Origin: Curtobacterium sp. MCBA15_009
GTDB taxonomy: Bacteria > Actinomycetota > Actinomycetes > Actinomycetales > Microbacteriaceae
Direction: 5' to 3'
DNA length: 64,000 nt
Assembly (NCBI RefSeq): GCF_001864895.1
Contig: NZ_MJGO01000037.1
Location: 294,759-358,758 of the forward strand
Shown here piece after piece: positions 18,855-27,279 of this stretch. The first letter of the stretch is position 1. Each line of letters opens with the position of its first letter. The notes below the pieces were generated by a model. That model had not been told where the DNA came from. It saw nothing but the letters and a program-made list of their open reading frames with translations, and ran no database searches. The position numbers and the translations under genes are program-made.

Positions 18855-19526
18855 TCAACCGAGCTCGGGCATCGGCTCCGCGTAGGTGCGGAAGTCGCCG
18901 CGCTCGGTGTGGATCGCCCAGAGGCGGTCGGCGATGGACTCGCCGGAGTGCTCGGGCTGCCCGTCGTCGATGCCGAACGGGATGATGAGCTGGCCGACGT
19001 GCACGTCCTCGTCGCGGACGGCGTCGTGGAGCAGCTGGGCGTAGGCGCTCTCGCCGGCGAAGGCGACGGACGTGCCGGTGACGCGGGCACCCGGGCGGAC
19101 CGCGCTGCCGCCGTTGACGAACAGGATCGTGCCGTGGCCGATCGCGCGCATGCCGGGCAGCACCTGGCGGACGGCGTTGACCGAGCCGTAGACCGAGAAC
19201 TCGATCGGACCGACCAGGTCCTCCGCCGTGGTCTCGAGCACGGGGCGCATGTACTCCTTGGCGGGGAGCGGGCTGTACTGCAGCACCTCGATCGGGCCGA
19301 GCTGCTCGGTCGCGCGCTCGAGTGCGGTGCGCAGCGAGTCCCCGTCGCGGACGTTCGCGGCGAACCCGGCGGCGGTGTGGCCGCGCTCGCGCAGTTCCGC
19401 GGCGAGGCCGTCCAGGCGGTCCTGGTTGCGGGAGATCAGGGCGACGGCGAAGCCCTCACGGGCGAAGCGCTCGGCGACGGCGATGCCGAGGCCCTTGCCG
19501 GCGCCGACGATGGCGATGGTGGTCAT
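18855..19526 (-). CDS. Short-chain dehydrogenase/reductase family protein
   Basis: A 223-residue NAD(P)-binding protein. The Rossmann start MTTIAIVGAGKGLGIAVAERF carries the Gly-rich loop (GAGKGLG), and ALISRNQDRLD follows. The catalytic region is unusual: the expected YxxxK after the serine strand is replaced by FAGESAYAQLL with no lysine four residues after the tyrosine, so catalysis is doubtful. The start at ATG 19526 is chosen because it opens the first beta strand; the reverse frame continues upstream without conservation. It is divergent from the sugar dehydrogenase gene. Confidence 0.82.
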   Translation of the reverse strand: MTTIAIVGAGKGLGIAVAERFAREGFAVALISRNQDRLDGLAAELRERGHTAAGFAANVRDGDSLRTALERATEQLGPIEVLQYSPLPAKEYMRPVLETTAEDLVGPIEFSVYGSVNAVRQVLPGMRAIGHGTILFVNGGSAVRPGARVTGTSVAFAGESAYAQLLHDAVRDEDVHVGQLIIPFGIDDGQPEHSGESIADRLWAIHTERGDFRTYAEPMPELG

Positions 19527-19652
19527 GTGCTGGTCCTTCCGGGACGACGTGGTGCCGACCGACACCCACTGAACCAAGCCGGGGACCGTGCTCCCCCAGG
19601 CGTTTCCCGAACACGGCGTGTGGGATCGACGCACGACCCCGGGAGGATCATC

Positions 19653-20810
19653 GTGGACAAACCCGCCGGAACGCCCCGCAGCCGCCGACGCTGGTCGGCG
19701 GCCGGCCTCGCCGCCGCCGCCGCACTGGCCCTCACCGCCTGCACGAGCGGTGGCGGGACCGAGCAGGACGGATCCGACCGGGGTGGTTCACCGTCAGCGC
19801 GCGCGACCGCGCCCGCCGACCTGTCGGCCGGTCAGGTGGCGCTCGACGGTGAGACCACCGACGTGGTCACCGGCCTGGAGGCCCCCTGGTCGGTGGTCCT
19901 GACCGGTGACGACGGCGACGCGCTGGTCAGCGAGCGCGACTCGGCCCGGGTGCTCGAGCTGCGGTCCGACGGCACCACCCGCCAGGTCAGCACCGTCGAC
20001 GGTGTCAGCCACGGCGGCGAGGGCGGACTGCTCGGACTCGCGCTGCACGACGACGACCTGTTCGTCTACTCGACCGCCGACGACGGCAACCGGATCCAGC
20101 GGTACGAGCTGACCGGCAGCGCCGGGTCGTGGGGCCTCGGCGCGGCGACGACGATCATCGACGGTCTGCCGAAGAACACCTTCCACGACGGCGGCCGGAT
20201 CGCGTTCGGCCCGGACGACATGCTCTACGCGAGCGTCGGGGACGCCGGTGCGAGCACGGACGCGCAGGACGAGGACTCGCTCGCGGGCAAGATCCTGCGG
20301 CTCACCCCGGACGGCGACGTCCCCGCCGACAACCCGATCGACGGGTCGCCGGTGTGGAGCCTCGGGCACCGCAACGTGCAGGGCATGGGGTGGTCGTCGG
20401 ACGGCACGATGTTCGCGTCGGAGTTCGGTGAGGACACCCACGACGAGCTCAACGTCATCGAGCCCGGGTCGAACTACGGCTGGCCCGAGGTCGAGGGCAC
20501 CGGCGGCGAGGACCAGGGCTTCGTCGACCCCGTGCAGCAGTGGTCCACCGACGAGGCATCGCCGAGCGGCCTCGCGGTCGTCGACGACACCGTCTTCATC
20601 GCGAACCTGCAGGGCCGTGTCCTCCGCGCTGTCCCCGCCGACGACCCCGGCACCGCGACCGAGTACTTCGCGGGCGACTTCGGCCGCATCCGGACCGTGC
20701 TCGAGGGGCCGTCGGACACGCTCTGGTTCGTGACGAACAACACCGACGGCCGCGGGACCCCGGCGAGCGGGGACGACCGGATCGTCTCCGTCCCGTTCAC
20801 GCGCACGTGA
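19653..20810 (+). CDS. PQQ-dependent sugar dehydrogenase-like lipoprotein (GSDH/Asd family)
   Basis: A 385-residue exported protein. The signal peptide (residues 1-30, RRRWSAAGLAAAAALALTAC) ends in a lipobox, so it is anchored to the outer face of the membrane. A six-bladed beta-propeller follows, with GLEAPWSVVLTGDD, the catalytic-type HGGEGGLLGLALH, GGRIAFGPDDMLYASVGDAG, SLGHRNVQGMGW and NYGWPEVEG. These match glucose/sorbosone dehydrogenases that oxidise aldoses with PQQ. GGGAGGA lies 6 nt before the GTG start. No PQQ synthesis genes are in the window, so the cofactor source is open. Confidence 0.9.
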   Translation: MDKPAGTPRSRRRWSAAGLAAAAALALTACTSGGGTEQDGSDRGGSPSARATAPADLSAGQVALDGETTDVVTGLEAPWSVVLTGDDGDALVSERDSARVLELRSDGTTRQVSTVDGVSHGGEGGLLGLALHDDDLFVYSTADDGNRIQRYELTGSAGSWGLGAATTIIDGLPKNTFHDGGRIAFGPDDMLYASVGDAGASTDAQDEDSLAGKILRLTPDGDVPADNPIDGSPVWSLGHRNVQGMGWSSDGTMFASEFGEDTHDELNVIEPGSNYGWPEVEGTGGEDQGFVDPVQQWSTDEASPSGLAVVDDTVFIANLQGRVLRAVPADDPGTATEYFAGDFGRIRTVLEGPSDTLWFVTNNTDGRGTPASGDDRIVSVPFTRT

Positions 20811-20902
20811 GAGGGGTTCCCGCAGCCCCTCGCTCCCGCCGGACGTCGCGCCGTAACTGACATCAGGTGCGAGGAGTTCGCCACCGGCGTCGGGCGCCGA
20901 GT

Positions 20903-21874
20903 TCAGCCCACCAGGGGGTTCGCGACCTCGAGCCCACCGTGGTCGACGAGCCAGCGCACGGCGTCCAGCACGGTCTCCTCGGCGGTGAACGCCGGTGCGT
21001 AGCCGAGCAGACGAGTCGCCTTCTCGACGCTGAAGACCTGGCTGCGGGACAGGTGCTGCAAGCTCGCGTCGGCGTGCTCGGGAGCCGTGGTCTCGCGGAA
21101 CCGGTCCCACGAGACGGGGTCGAGCCGGGCCTCCTGACCGAACCAGGACGCTGCCAGGTGGGCGTACCCGCGCACGGTGAGCGCCGTCGGGGCGGTGACG
21201 GAGAAGTCCTCGCCCGCCGCCGCGTCGCGGTGCTCGACCGCGAGCTGGAAGGCCTGCGCCACGTCGTCGGCGTGCACGTGGGCCATCGTCTCGGCGCCGA
21301 GACCGGGCACCTCGAGCGGTTCGCCGGCGGACAGCTTCGTGAGCACCGAGGTGTCGAGGTTGCCGAGCGGGCCGATCGGCGTCCAGCCCGGACCGCTGAT
21401 GTGGCCGGGATGGAGCGACGTCGTGACCAGACCCCCTGACGCGGTTTCTTCCTTGAGCATCCGGGCGATGGCGTCCTTCTGGACGCCGTAGTCGCCGAAG
21501 GGCGGGGTCGCGTTCTCCTCGGTGATCGGGAGCACGTGCGAGACGCCGGCACGCCAGATCGAGCCGCAGTGCACCAGGTGCGTGTCGGTGCCGCGCAGGG
21601 CTGCGACGAGCGCGGCGGCGGACGACTCCGTGAAGCAGACCAGGTCGACGACCGCGTCGGCGCCGAGCGCGGCGATCCGGGCGCCGAACGTGCCGTCGCG
21701 GTCCTCCTGCTCGCGGTCGGCCGTGACCCGCTCGACCTGCTGCCACTCCGGGGCGTCGGCGTAGGGGGTGCTCGTGCCGCGACTCACGGCGACGACCCGG
21801 TGGCCGGCGCGGACGAGACGGGGGACGAGGAACGAGCCGATGTGGCCGGTGGCTCCGATGACGACGATGTGCAT
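20903..21874 (-). CDS. NAD-dependent epimerase/dehydratase-like protein (extended SDR)
   Basis: A 323-residue Rossmann protein. It starts MHIVVIGATGHIGSFLVPRLVRAGH with the GxxGxxG loop. DTHLVHCGSIWRAG, FGDYGVQKDAIARMLKEE (YxxxK catalytic pair) and HVHADDVAQAFQLAVEH follow. It could modify a nucleotide sugar or act as a reductase; the substrate is unknown. ATG 21874 is preferred over GTG 21883: on the reverse strand TACGGT lies 7 nt before that ATG. It is codirectional with the SDR gene at 22002, separated by a family B palindrome. Confidence 0.88.
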   Translation of the reverse strand: MHIVVIGATGHIGSFLVPRLVRAGHRVVAVSRGTSTPYADAPEWQQVERVTADREQEDRDGTFGARIAALGADAVVDLVCFTESSAAALVAALRGTDTHLVHCGSIWRAGVSHVLPITEENATPPFGDYGVQKDAIARMLKEETASGGLVTTSLHPGHISGPGWTPIGPLGNLDTSVLTKLSAGEPLEVPGLGAETMAHVHADDVAQAFQLAVEHRDAAAGEDFSVTAPTALTVRGYAHLAASWFGQEARLDPVSWDRFRETTAPEHADASLQHLSRSQVFSVEKATRLLGYAPAFTAEETVLDAVRWLVDHGGLEVANPLVG

Positions 21875-21905
21875 GCGGCCCACCGTAGGCCGAGGCGTGC
21901 GGATC

Positions 21906-21956
21906 GTGAGCAGGAACGGTCGGGTGCGGCGGTGCGACCCGACCGTTCCTGCACAC
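21906..21956. terminator. Family B palindrome / terminator
   Basis: 20-nt arms GTGAGCAGGAACGGTCGGGT and complement with one mismatch (CACAC for CTCAC at the end), 11-nt loop. It ends the SDR gene at 22002 before the epimerase gene. Confidence 0.75.
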
Positions 21957-22001
21957 GAAGCGCGAAGCGCGCGCGACCGGCGAGCGGTCGGACGGGCGAC
22001 C

Positions 22002-22733
22002 TCAGTCGACGACGGCTTCCATCGCGGCCCGGGTCGCTGCGGCGAGGTCCTCGGCGGGAGCGCTGAGCAGGCCCTTCACGAAGCGTGAGTCGTCGTCCGC
22101 GAGCACCTCCCACGCGCCGGCGGCCACGCCGTCGTACGCCTGGGTCACCACGTGCTCCGGGGTCGACTTCGGCACGTCGAACCGAGCGCCCATGGCGGTC
22201 TCGATCATGCCGACGATGAGCCCGGTGACCGCGGTGCCCTGGCCGGCGAGTTCGGTCCGCAGGCCGTTCGTCGCAGCCAGCGCGGCGGCCTTCGATGCCG
22301 CGTAGACCGTGGGCAGCGGGATCCAGGCGGCCAGCGAGAGCACGTTGAGCACGGCACCGCCGCCGTTCGCCGCGAGGACCGGTGCGAACGCCGCCGAGAC
22401 CCGGATGACGCCGAAGGTGTTCGTCGCGAACACGTGCTCGAGCGTGTCGTCGGCGACGGAGACGAGGGAGGCGTCGGCCTCGGGTGCGATGCCGGCGTTG
22501 TTGACGAGCAGGTCGACGTCGGACGCGGTCGCGACGGCCGCGGCGATCGACGACGGGTCGGTCACGTCGAGTGCGATCGGGACGACGCGCTCGTCGTCCC
22601 AGGTGCGCGGCGAGCGGGCGGCGGCGTACACGCGTCGCGCACCGCGCTCGAGGGCCTGGCGGACGAACTCGGTGCCGAGCCCTCCGTTGGCGCCGGTGAC
22701 GAGCACGGTGCGGTCGGTGAACTCTTCGGTCAT
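22002..22733 (-). CDS. Short-chain dehydrogenase/reductase (classical SDR)
   Basis: A 243-residue enzyme. The cofactor loop is VLVTGANGGLGTEFVRQ. LLVNNAGIAPEAD carries NNAG, and the catalytic serine and YxxxK are seen in LSLAAWIPLPTVYAASKAAALAATNG. All motifs are present, so it should be an active NAD(P)-dependent oxidoreductase. It is divergent from a TetR gene with two palindromes in the shared promoter region, so its expression is probably controlled by that repressor. ATG 22733 is chosen because the longer frame would cross both operator sites. Confidence 0.92.
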   Translation of the reverse strand: MTEEFTDRTVLVTGANGGLGTEFVRQALERGARRVYAAARSPRTWDDERVVPIALDVTDPSSIAAAVATASDVDLLVNNAGIAPEADASLVSVADDTLEHVFATNTFGVIRVSAAFAPVLAANGGGAVLNVLSLAAWIPLPTVYAASKAAALAATNGLRTELAGQGTAVTGLIVGMIETAMGARFDVPKSTPEHVVTQAYDGVAAGAWEVLADDDSRFVKGLLSAPAEDLAAATRAAMEAVVD

Positions 22734-22762
22734 GGTGACTCCTGCGGTAGGCTCGATGGAAA

Positions 22763-22804
22763 CGGGGATGCTCCCCGGAACAGTATGTGGGGATACTCCC
22801 CACA
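22763..22804. promoter_or_regulatory. Twin operator of the SDR/TetR divergent pair
   Basis: CGGGGA-TGC-TCCCCG (22763-22777) and TGTGGGGA-TAC-TCCCCACA (22786-22804) share the core GGGGATnCTCCCC, with a 23-24 bp centre-to-centre distance. They sit in the 93-bp gap between the two start codons, fitting repression of both genes. Confidence 0.82.
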
Positions 22805-22826
22805 TCCGTCAAGTCCAGGAGGTCCC

Positions 22827-23378
22827 GTGCGCGCCGACGCCCGCCGCAACCGCGACGCGATCCTCGCCGCGGCGCGCGAGTTGTTCGAGTCCGAGGGCAT
22901 CCTGGCGCCCATCGACGGCATCGCCACCCGGGCCGGGGTCGGCAACGCGACGTTGTACCGGAACTTCCCGACGAGGGACGACCTGCTCGCGGCGGTCATG
23001 ACCGACACCGTGCACCGGGTGATCGACGACTCCGCGGAGCTCGAGGACCGGGAACCGGTACCGGCCCTGCAGGAGTGGATGTTCCGGTTGGCGTGGGGGC
23101 TCCGGGTCTGGCAGGACCTGCCGACCTGCATCGCCGACGCCGTCGACGACGAGGACTCGCCCGTCCGGACGATCTGCTCGCGACTCACGGCCCGGACGGC
23201 GGAGTTCCTCGAGCGGGCGCGCGGAACGGCGAACGGCACCGACGACGAGGTCGACGCCTCGGCCGTGTTCGAGCTCCTGACGGCGGTGTCGTGGGGGCTC
23301 GACCGGTTCGGGGACGACGAGGCGCGTGCGCGGAAGCGGGTCCGGCTCGCGACCGCCGGGGTGGTCGCAGCGGCCTGA
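22827..23378 (+). CDS. TetR/AcrR-family transcriptional regulator
   Basis: A 183-residue repressor. The N-terminal helix-turn-helix reads RRNRDAILAAARELFESEGI, then IDGIATRAGVGNATLYRNFPTRDDLLAAV. The C-terminal ligand domain is helical. The GTG start at 22827 has AGGAGG 5 nt upstream. It very likely controls its own gene and the divergent SDR gene through the GGGGATnCTCCCC sites. A family B palindrome follows about 65 bp after its stop, where it converges with the membrane protein gene at 23523. Confidence 0.92.
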   Translation: MRADARRNRDAILAAARELFESEGILAPIDGIATRAGVGNATLYRNFPTRDDLLAAVMTDTVHRVIDDSAELEDREPVPALQEWMFRLAWGLRVWQDLPTCIADAVDDEDSPVRTICSRLTARTAEFLERARGTANGTDDEVDASAVFELLTAVSWGLDRFGDDEARARKRVRLATAGVVAAA

Positions 23379-23443
23379 CCGGCGTGCGCGGCGCGGGCCG
23401 GGCGCGGCACGGGGCGGGCGCGGGCCGGCGCGGAGGGACGATC

Positions 23444-23494
23444 GTGAGCAGGAACGGTCGAGTGCGCGGGTGCGACCCGACCGTTCCTGCTCAC
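23444..23494. terminator. Family B palindrome / terminator
   Basis: 20-nt arms GTGAGCAGGAACGGTCGAGT versus ACCCGACCGTTCCTGCTCAC, pairing with a single A-C mismatch, 11-nt loop. It lies between two convergent genes. Confidence 0.78.
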
Positions 23495-23522
23495 GGAGCG
23501 CGACGAGCGCGCGCCCCGGGAC

Positions 23523-24011
23523 TCAGGCTGTGGTGATCACCTTCACCGAGCCGGCCACGGTGGCGGCGTCCTCGGCGAGCGCCACGACCGGGTCCGGCAG
23601 ACCGGTGGTGGCGCCGACGGCCTTGCGGAGGCCCCACCCGACGAACGAGCCGACGACGGCACCGATGCCGCCGAGGATCGCGCCCTCGATGCGCAGGTCG
23701 CGCTGACCGGTGGTGCCGAGGGCCGCGCCGACGAGCGCGCCGGAACCGATCCGGCCGACGAGTCCGGCGGGGGAGATGCGGTTCGGGGTCTTCGGCAGCT
23801 TGTCGCCGACGAGCTCGCCCACGGCCGAGGCGACGAGCAGCCCGCGGCCGATCGGCGTGCTGAACACCTTCCAGTCCTGCCACGCCCCCTTCAGCGAGGA
23901 CCGGTCGTGGTTGAGGGCCATCACGGCGAGCGGCGTGGCGCTGCGCCCACCGCTGAGGATGCCGAGGACCAGGGTCCGGACCAGGGTGTGCTGCTCGTGC
24001 TGCTTGCTCAT
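23523..24011 (-). CDS. DUF4126-like small membrane protein
   Basis: A 162-residue protein. The pattern LVLGILSGGRSATPLAVMALNHD at the start, KLPKTPNRISPAGLVGRIGSGALVGAALG in the middle and AILGGIGAVVGSFVGWGLRKAVG near the end resembles the DUF4126 group, whose function is not known. Glycine-rich hydrophobic stretches suggest two to four short membrane segments. ATG at 24011, with AAGGAGA a few bases upstream on the reverse strand. It is divergent from the NAD(P)-binding oxidoreductase gene. Confidence 0.75.
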   Translation of the reverse strand: MSKQHEQHTLVRTLVLGILSGGRSATPLAVMALNHDRSSLKGAWQDWKVFSTPIGRGLLVASAVGELVGDKLPKTPNRISPAGLVGRIGSGALVGAALGTTGQRDLRIEGAILGGIGAVVGSFVGWGLRKAVGATTGLPDPVVALAEDAATVAGSVKVITTA

Positions 24012-24122
24012 CGTGTCTCCTTGACGTGTCGCCGCCGACGCTACCCACCGCGACCGGGTGCGCTCCGAGACTCGTCGACGGCGTCCCCCGGGCGCTGAGC
24101 CGCGGCGAGTACCGTCCGGTCC

Positions 24123-24773
24123 ATGAGCAACGTCATCGTCTTCGGCGGCCACGGCAAGGTCGCACTCCTCGCCACCCGCATCCTGTCCGAGCGCGGCCAC
24201 TCGGTCACCTCCGTCATCCGGAAGGCCGAGCAGTCCGACGAGGTCCGCGCGCACGGCGGCGAGCCCCGCGTCGCCGACGTCCAGCAGCAGTCCCTCACCG
24301 ACTTCGCCGACCTCGTGCGCGGGCACGACGCCGTCGTGTGGTCCGCCGGTGCCGGCGGCGGTTCCGCCGACCGCACGTGGGCGATCGACCGCGACGCGGC
24401 CGTGCTCTCGATGCAGGGCGCCGCGCAGGCCGGTGTCGAGCGGTACGTCATGGTCTCCTGGGCCGGCTCGGTGCTCGACCACGGGGTGCCGCAGGACGAC
24501 GACTTCTTCGCCTACGCCCAGTCCAAGATGGTCGCCGACGCCGTGCTCCGCGACTCGGGGCTGTCCTGGACCGTCGTGGCGCCGAGCACCCTGACCGACG
24601 ACGACGCCACCGGGTCGGTCGACTGGGACGGCTCGTCGTCGCAGGTCGCCCGCGGCGACGTCGCCCACGTGGTCGCCGACGCCGTCGAGCGCCCCGAGGC
24701 CGTCGGTCGCACCTACCGCTTCAACCAGGGCTCGACGCCGATCGCGGACTTCGTGCGCGAGAGCGGCGTCTGA
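24123..24773 (+). CDS. NAD(P)H-binding oxidoreductase (atypical SDR)
   Basis: A 216-residue Rossmann protein that starts MSNVIVFGGHGKVALLATRIL. Motifs are GGHGKVA (nucleotide loop), AVVWSAGAGGG, YVMVSWAG, and YAQSKMVADAVLRDSGLSWTVVAPSTLTDD, matching the SDR_a5/NmrA-like NAD(P)-binding group. The YxxSK stretch resembles a catalytic pair. TACCGT lies 7 nt before the ATG, near the leaderless layout. A stable hairpin 33 bp after the stop closes the unit. The substrate is unknown; relatives act as reductases or redox sensors. Confidence 0.88.
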   Translation: MSNVIVFGGHGKVALLATRILSERGHSVTSVIRKAEQSDEVRAHGGEPRVADVQQQSLTDFADLVRGHDAVVWSAGAGGGSADRTWAIDRDAAVLSMQGAAQAGVERYVMVSWAGSVLDHGVPQDDDFFAYAQSKMVADAVLRDSGLSWTVVAPSTLTDDDATGSVDWDGSSSQVARGDVAHVVADAVERPEAVGRTYRFNQGSTPIADFVRESGV

Positions 24774-24805
24774 CCGACCGCAGCGGCGGCCACCAGCCGC
24801 GCGGC

Positions 24806-24833
24806 GGCCACCACCACCGCAGCGGTGGTGGCC
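24806..24833. terminator. Hairpin terminator
   Basis: GGCCACCACC / GGTGGTGGCC arms with an 8-nt loop between the convergent oxidoreductase gene and the matrixin-like protease gene. It does not belong to palindrome families A or B. Confidence 0.7.
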
Positions 24834-24858
24834 GACTCGGCGAGCACGCTCACCGGGC

Positions 24859-25848
24859 TCAGTAGAGGGCCGCGATGCCCTGCAGGTCGCCGAGGCCGAG
24901 CGTGCGGGCGTCGAGGTCGCAGTACCCACCGGACGGCTGCATGACCTGGCCGGTGCCGGTCTTCACGTGCGCGAGGCCGTAGACGTGCCCCCACTCGTGT
25001 GTCGCGACGGCCTGGGTGTCGAACCGTCCGCCGGCGCACGTCGCGGTCGAGCTCCACTTGTACCCGGTCGCGTACCGCTGGTCGGACTCCTTGGCGACGC
25101 CGTTGCCGTCGTACCAGACGCACGTCACGCCGAGGGTGCCGGCGGGCAGCTTCCCCCAACCCATCACGCTGTACCCGCTGCTCCTGCCGCAACCGCCGCG
25201 GTCGGTCAGGGCAGGCGCCTGGGTGGCCAGGCGGACGTAGGCGTTGCGCGCCGTGGAGGTGGCGGTGGTCCCGCACGCGGTGATCGTGCCGGTCCAGGCG
25301 TTCGCCGCCTTGCGCAGGGCGTCCTTCGCGTAGGTCGACTTCTGCCCGGACTCGTTGTAGTACCACTGCACCGAGCCCGACCACCGGTACCCCGTCGTCG
25401 CGGACGACGTGTTCGTGCACTTCGGGTCGGCGGCGGCCCGGGTCGAGGCGGCGGGGGCCGCGGCGGTCCGTGCCGCGGCGGAGCGGGACGCCGCCGACGC
25501 CGCTGCCGAGGAGCCCTGCCAGACGTCGTCGACCCGCACCGCGACGCCGGACGCCCCGGTGTTCGCGACGACCACCTCGGGCAGCTCGGCCGCGCCGGGG
25601 ACCGAGGAGCTGGTCGCAGCGACGCTCTCGCCGGGAGCCGGCACGGCGAACGTGCGGCCGTCCGGCAGGGTGACCGACCCGGACGTGAGGGTGCAGCCGC
25701 TCTGCAGCGCCCGCAGCGTCAGCGTGCCGCCGGCGCAGTGCTCCGCGGCGGTCGGCGTCGCCGCCTGAGCCGGTGCCGCGCCGATGGTGAGTCCCGCGGC
25801 GAGGGCGATGACCGCCCCCGCGGTGAAGCCGTTCCGGACAGGTCGCAT
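24859..25848 (-). CDS. Secreted matrixin-like zinc metalloprotease
   Basis: A 329-residue secreted protein. The signal peptide (residues 1-29, NGFTAGAVIALAAGLTIGAAPAQAA) is followed by an Ala-rich pro-region. The catalytic domain has HEWGHVYGLAH, the metzincin HExxHxxGxxH pattern (about residue 285), and the Met-turn VMQPSGG close behind. Several cysteines (CTNTSS, ACGTT, GGCGRSS, VTCVWY, ATCAGG, GGYCD) suggest disulphides outside the cell. It is probably activated by loss of the pro-region. It is transcribed convergently with the oxidoreductase gene. The target protein is unknown; a role on plant or soil proteins would be inference. Confidence 0.85.
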   Translation of the reverse strand: MRPVRNGFTAGAVIALAAGLTIGAAPAQAATPTAAEHCAGGTLTLRALQSGCTLTSGSVTLPDGRTFAVPAPGESVAATSSSVPGAAELPEVVVANTGASGVAVRVDDVWQGSSAAASAASRSAAARTAAAPAASTRAAADPKCTNTSSATTGYRWSGSVQWYYNESGQKSTYAKDALRKAANAWTGTITACGTTATSTARNAYVRLATQAPALTDRGGCGRSSGYSVMGWGKLPAGTLGVTCVWYDGNGVAKESDQRYATGYKWSSTATCAGGRFDTQAVATHEWGHVYGLAHVKTGTGQVMQPSGGYCDLDARTLGLGDLQGIAALY

Positions 25849-25999
25849 GGTTGCCTTCCCGCGGCGGACCCCTGTGCCCGCCGTCCCTGGTCGGGTCCAT
25901 GCTCGCGGATGCACCCCGCCCGGGTCCAGCGGTTCGTGGGGACGACGGCCGTCCGATCCGGAAACCGAGAGCGGACGGTCGACTGCGGGCAGCCGGCGG

Positions 26000-27091
26000 C
26001 TACCGCAACCGCTCCGCCATCGGGCAGGCGAAGGGGTCCCGCGCCGCGAGTCCGACCTCGTTGAGGAACCGCACCACGATGACGTACGAGCGCACGAGCG
26101 TCGTCTCGGTGTACGGCACGCCCTGCTCGGCGCAGTACCGCCGGACGATGTCCCGCGCCGCGCGCAGGTTGGGCCGCGCCATGTTCGGGAACAGGTGGTG
26201 CTCGACCTGGTGGTTCAGGCCGCCCATGAAGTACTCCACCCAGGCGCCGCCGCCGATGTCGCGCGAGGTCAGGACCTGCCGCGAGAAGAAGTCCACCCGC
26301 CGGCCGGGCTCGATGACCGGCATCCCCTTGTGGTTCGGCGCGAAGGCGATCCCCATGCAGAAGCCGAAGACGGCGAGCTGCACGCCGAGGAACGCGAAGG
26401 CGATCCCGACCGGCAGGAACCAGAACACCACGCCGAGGTAGAGCACGAACCGTGCGGCGAACACCGAGCCCTCGGCCCAGCGGTGCTTCACGGGCCCGCG
26501 CCGGGTGTACGTGCGGATCGACTGCCAGTGCAGGTTCACCCCCTCGACGAGCAGCATCGGGAAGAAGGCCCACCCCTGCACCCGGACGAGCACGCGCAGG
26601 AACCCGGTGCGACGGGCGGCGTCCTCGGGACGGAACGAGATCGCGTCGAACGAGATGTCGGGGTCCTTGCCGACCGTGTTCGGGTTGGCGTGGTGGCGGG
26701 TGTGCTTGTTCGTCCACCACGCGTAGCTGACGCCGGTCAGGAAGGTGCCGACGTAGCGCGCGGAGCGGTCGTTCCAGTGCTGCGAGGCGAAGACCTGGCG
26801 GTGGGCGGCCTCGTGGGACAGGAAGGCGAACTGCGTGAACAGCACCCCGAGCACCCCGGCGACGAGCAGCTGCCACCAGGAGCCGCCGAGCACCGCGAAC
26901 GCGCCGCCGGTGCCGACGAGCAGCACGGTGAGCACCGCGATCAGTCCCCAGTACCAGCGGGTGCGGCGGCCGAGCAGTCCGGCGGTCCGGACCCGGGCCA
27001 GCAGCGCGGTGTAGCTCGAGGTGGTGTCGGTGCGGTCGGATCGTCGTCCGGTCCGGGTGTACCCGGTCGGGACGGCCTGGTCGTCGCCCAT
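26000..27091 (-). CDS. Membrane fatty acid desaturase
   Basis: A 363-residue di-iron desaturase that introduces a double bond into acyl lipids in the membrane. All three histidine boxes are visible: HEAAH (about residue 93), HTRHH (about 129), and QVEHH (about 298). Four to six hydrophobic helices (WYWGLIAVLTVLLVGTGGAFAVLG, LLVAGVLGVLFTQFAFLS, VFWFLPVGIAFAFLGVQLAVFG) place it in the membrane. The glutamine-started third box QxEHH is typical of front-end or acyl-lipid desaturases. It would adjust membrane fluidity, for example in cold. The electron donor is not encoded nearby. SD GGAGGC lies close before the ATG. Confidence 0.93.
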   Translation of the reverse strand: MGDDQAVPTGYTRTGRRSDRTDTTSSYTALLARVRTAGLLGRRTRWYWGLIAVLTVLLVGTGGAFAVLGGSWWQLLVAGVLGVLFTQFAFLSHEAAHRQVFASQHWNDRSARYVGTFLTGVSYAWWTNKHTRHHANPNTVGKDPDISFDAISFRPEDAARRTGFLRVLVRVQGWAFFPMLLVEGVNLHWQSIRTYTRRGPVKHRWAEGSVFAARFVLYLGVVFWFLPVGIAFAFLGVQLAVFGFCMGIAFAPNHKGMPVIEPGRRVDFFSRQVLTSRDIGGGAWVEYFMGGLNHQVEHHLFPNMARPNLRAARDIVRRYCAEQGVPYTETTLVRSYVIVVRFLNEVGLAARDPFACPMAERLR

Positions 27092-27207
27092 GGTTGCCTC
27101 CTGGCTCCAGCGGTCTGCTGCAACCGGGGTCAGGGGCTACGTGGTGTCCCCGACGATACGCCCGCCGGCCGGTGCGCACACCGGGACCGACGACGAGTGC
27201 GTTGCGC

Positions 27208-27279
27208 GGCGACCACGGCGACCGCGGCGACCGCGGCGACCGCGGCGACGGCAGCGACCACGGCGACCGCGGCGACGCT
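27208..27279. repeat. 9-bp tandem repeat, eight units
   Basis: Eight consecutive units of GGCGACCGC or one-to-two-base variants (GGCGACCAC, GGCGACGGC, AGCGACCAC) fill 72 bp between the GAF-ANTAR stop and the desaturase start region. The whole run could change length by slippage. It lies in the 5' leader of the desaturase gene. Confidence 0.75.

Noticed and set aside
27208-27279. CRISPR-like array
   Set aside because: Units are 9 bp and directly adjacent, without spacers; no cas genes are present. It is a simple tandem repeat.
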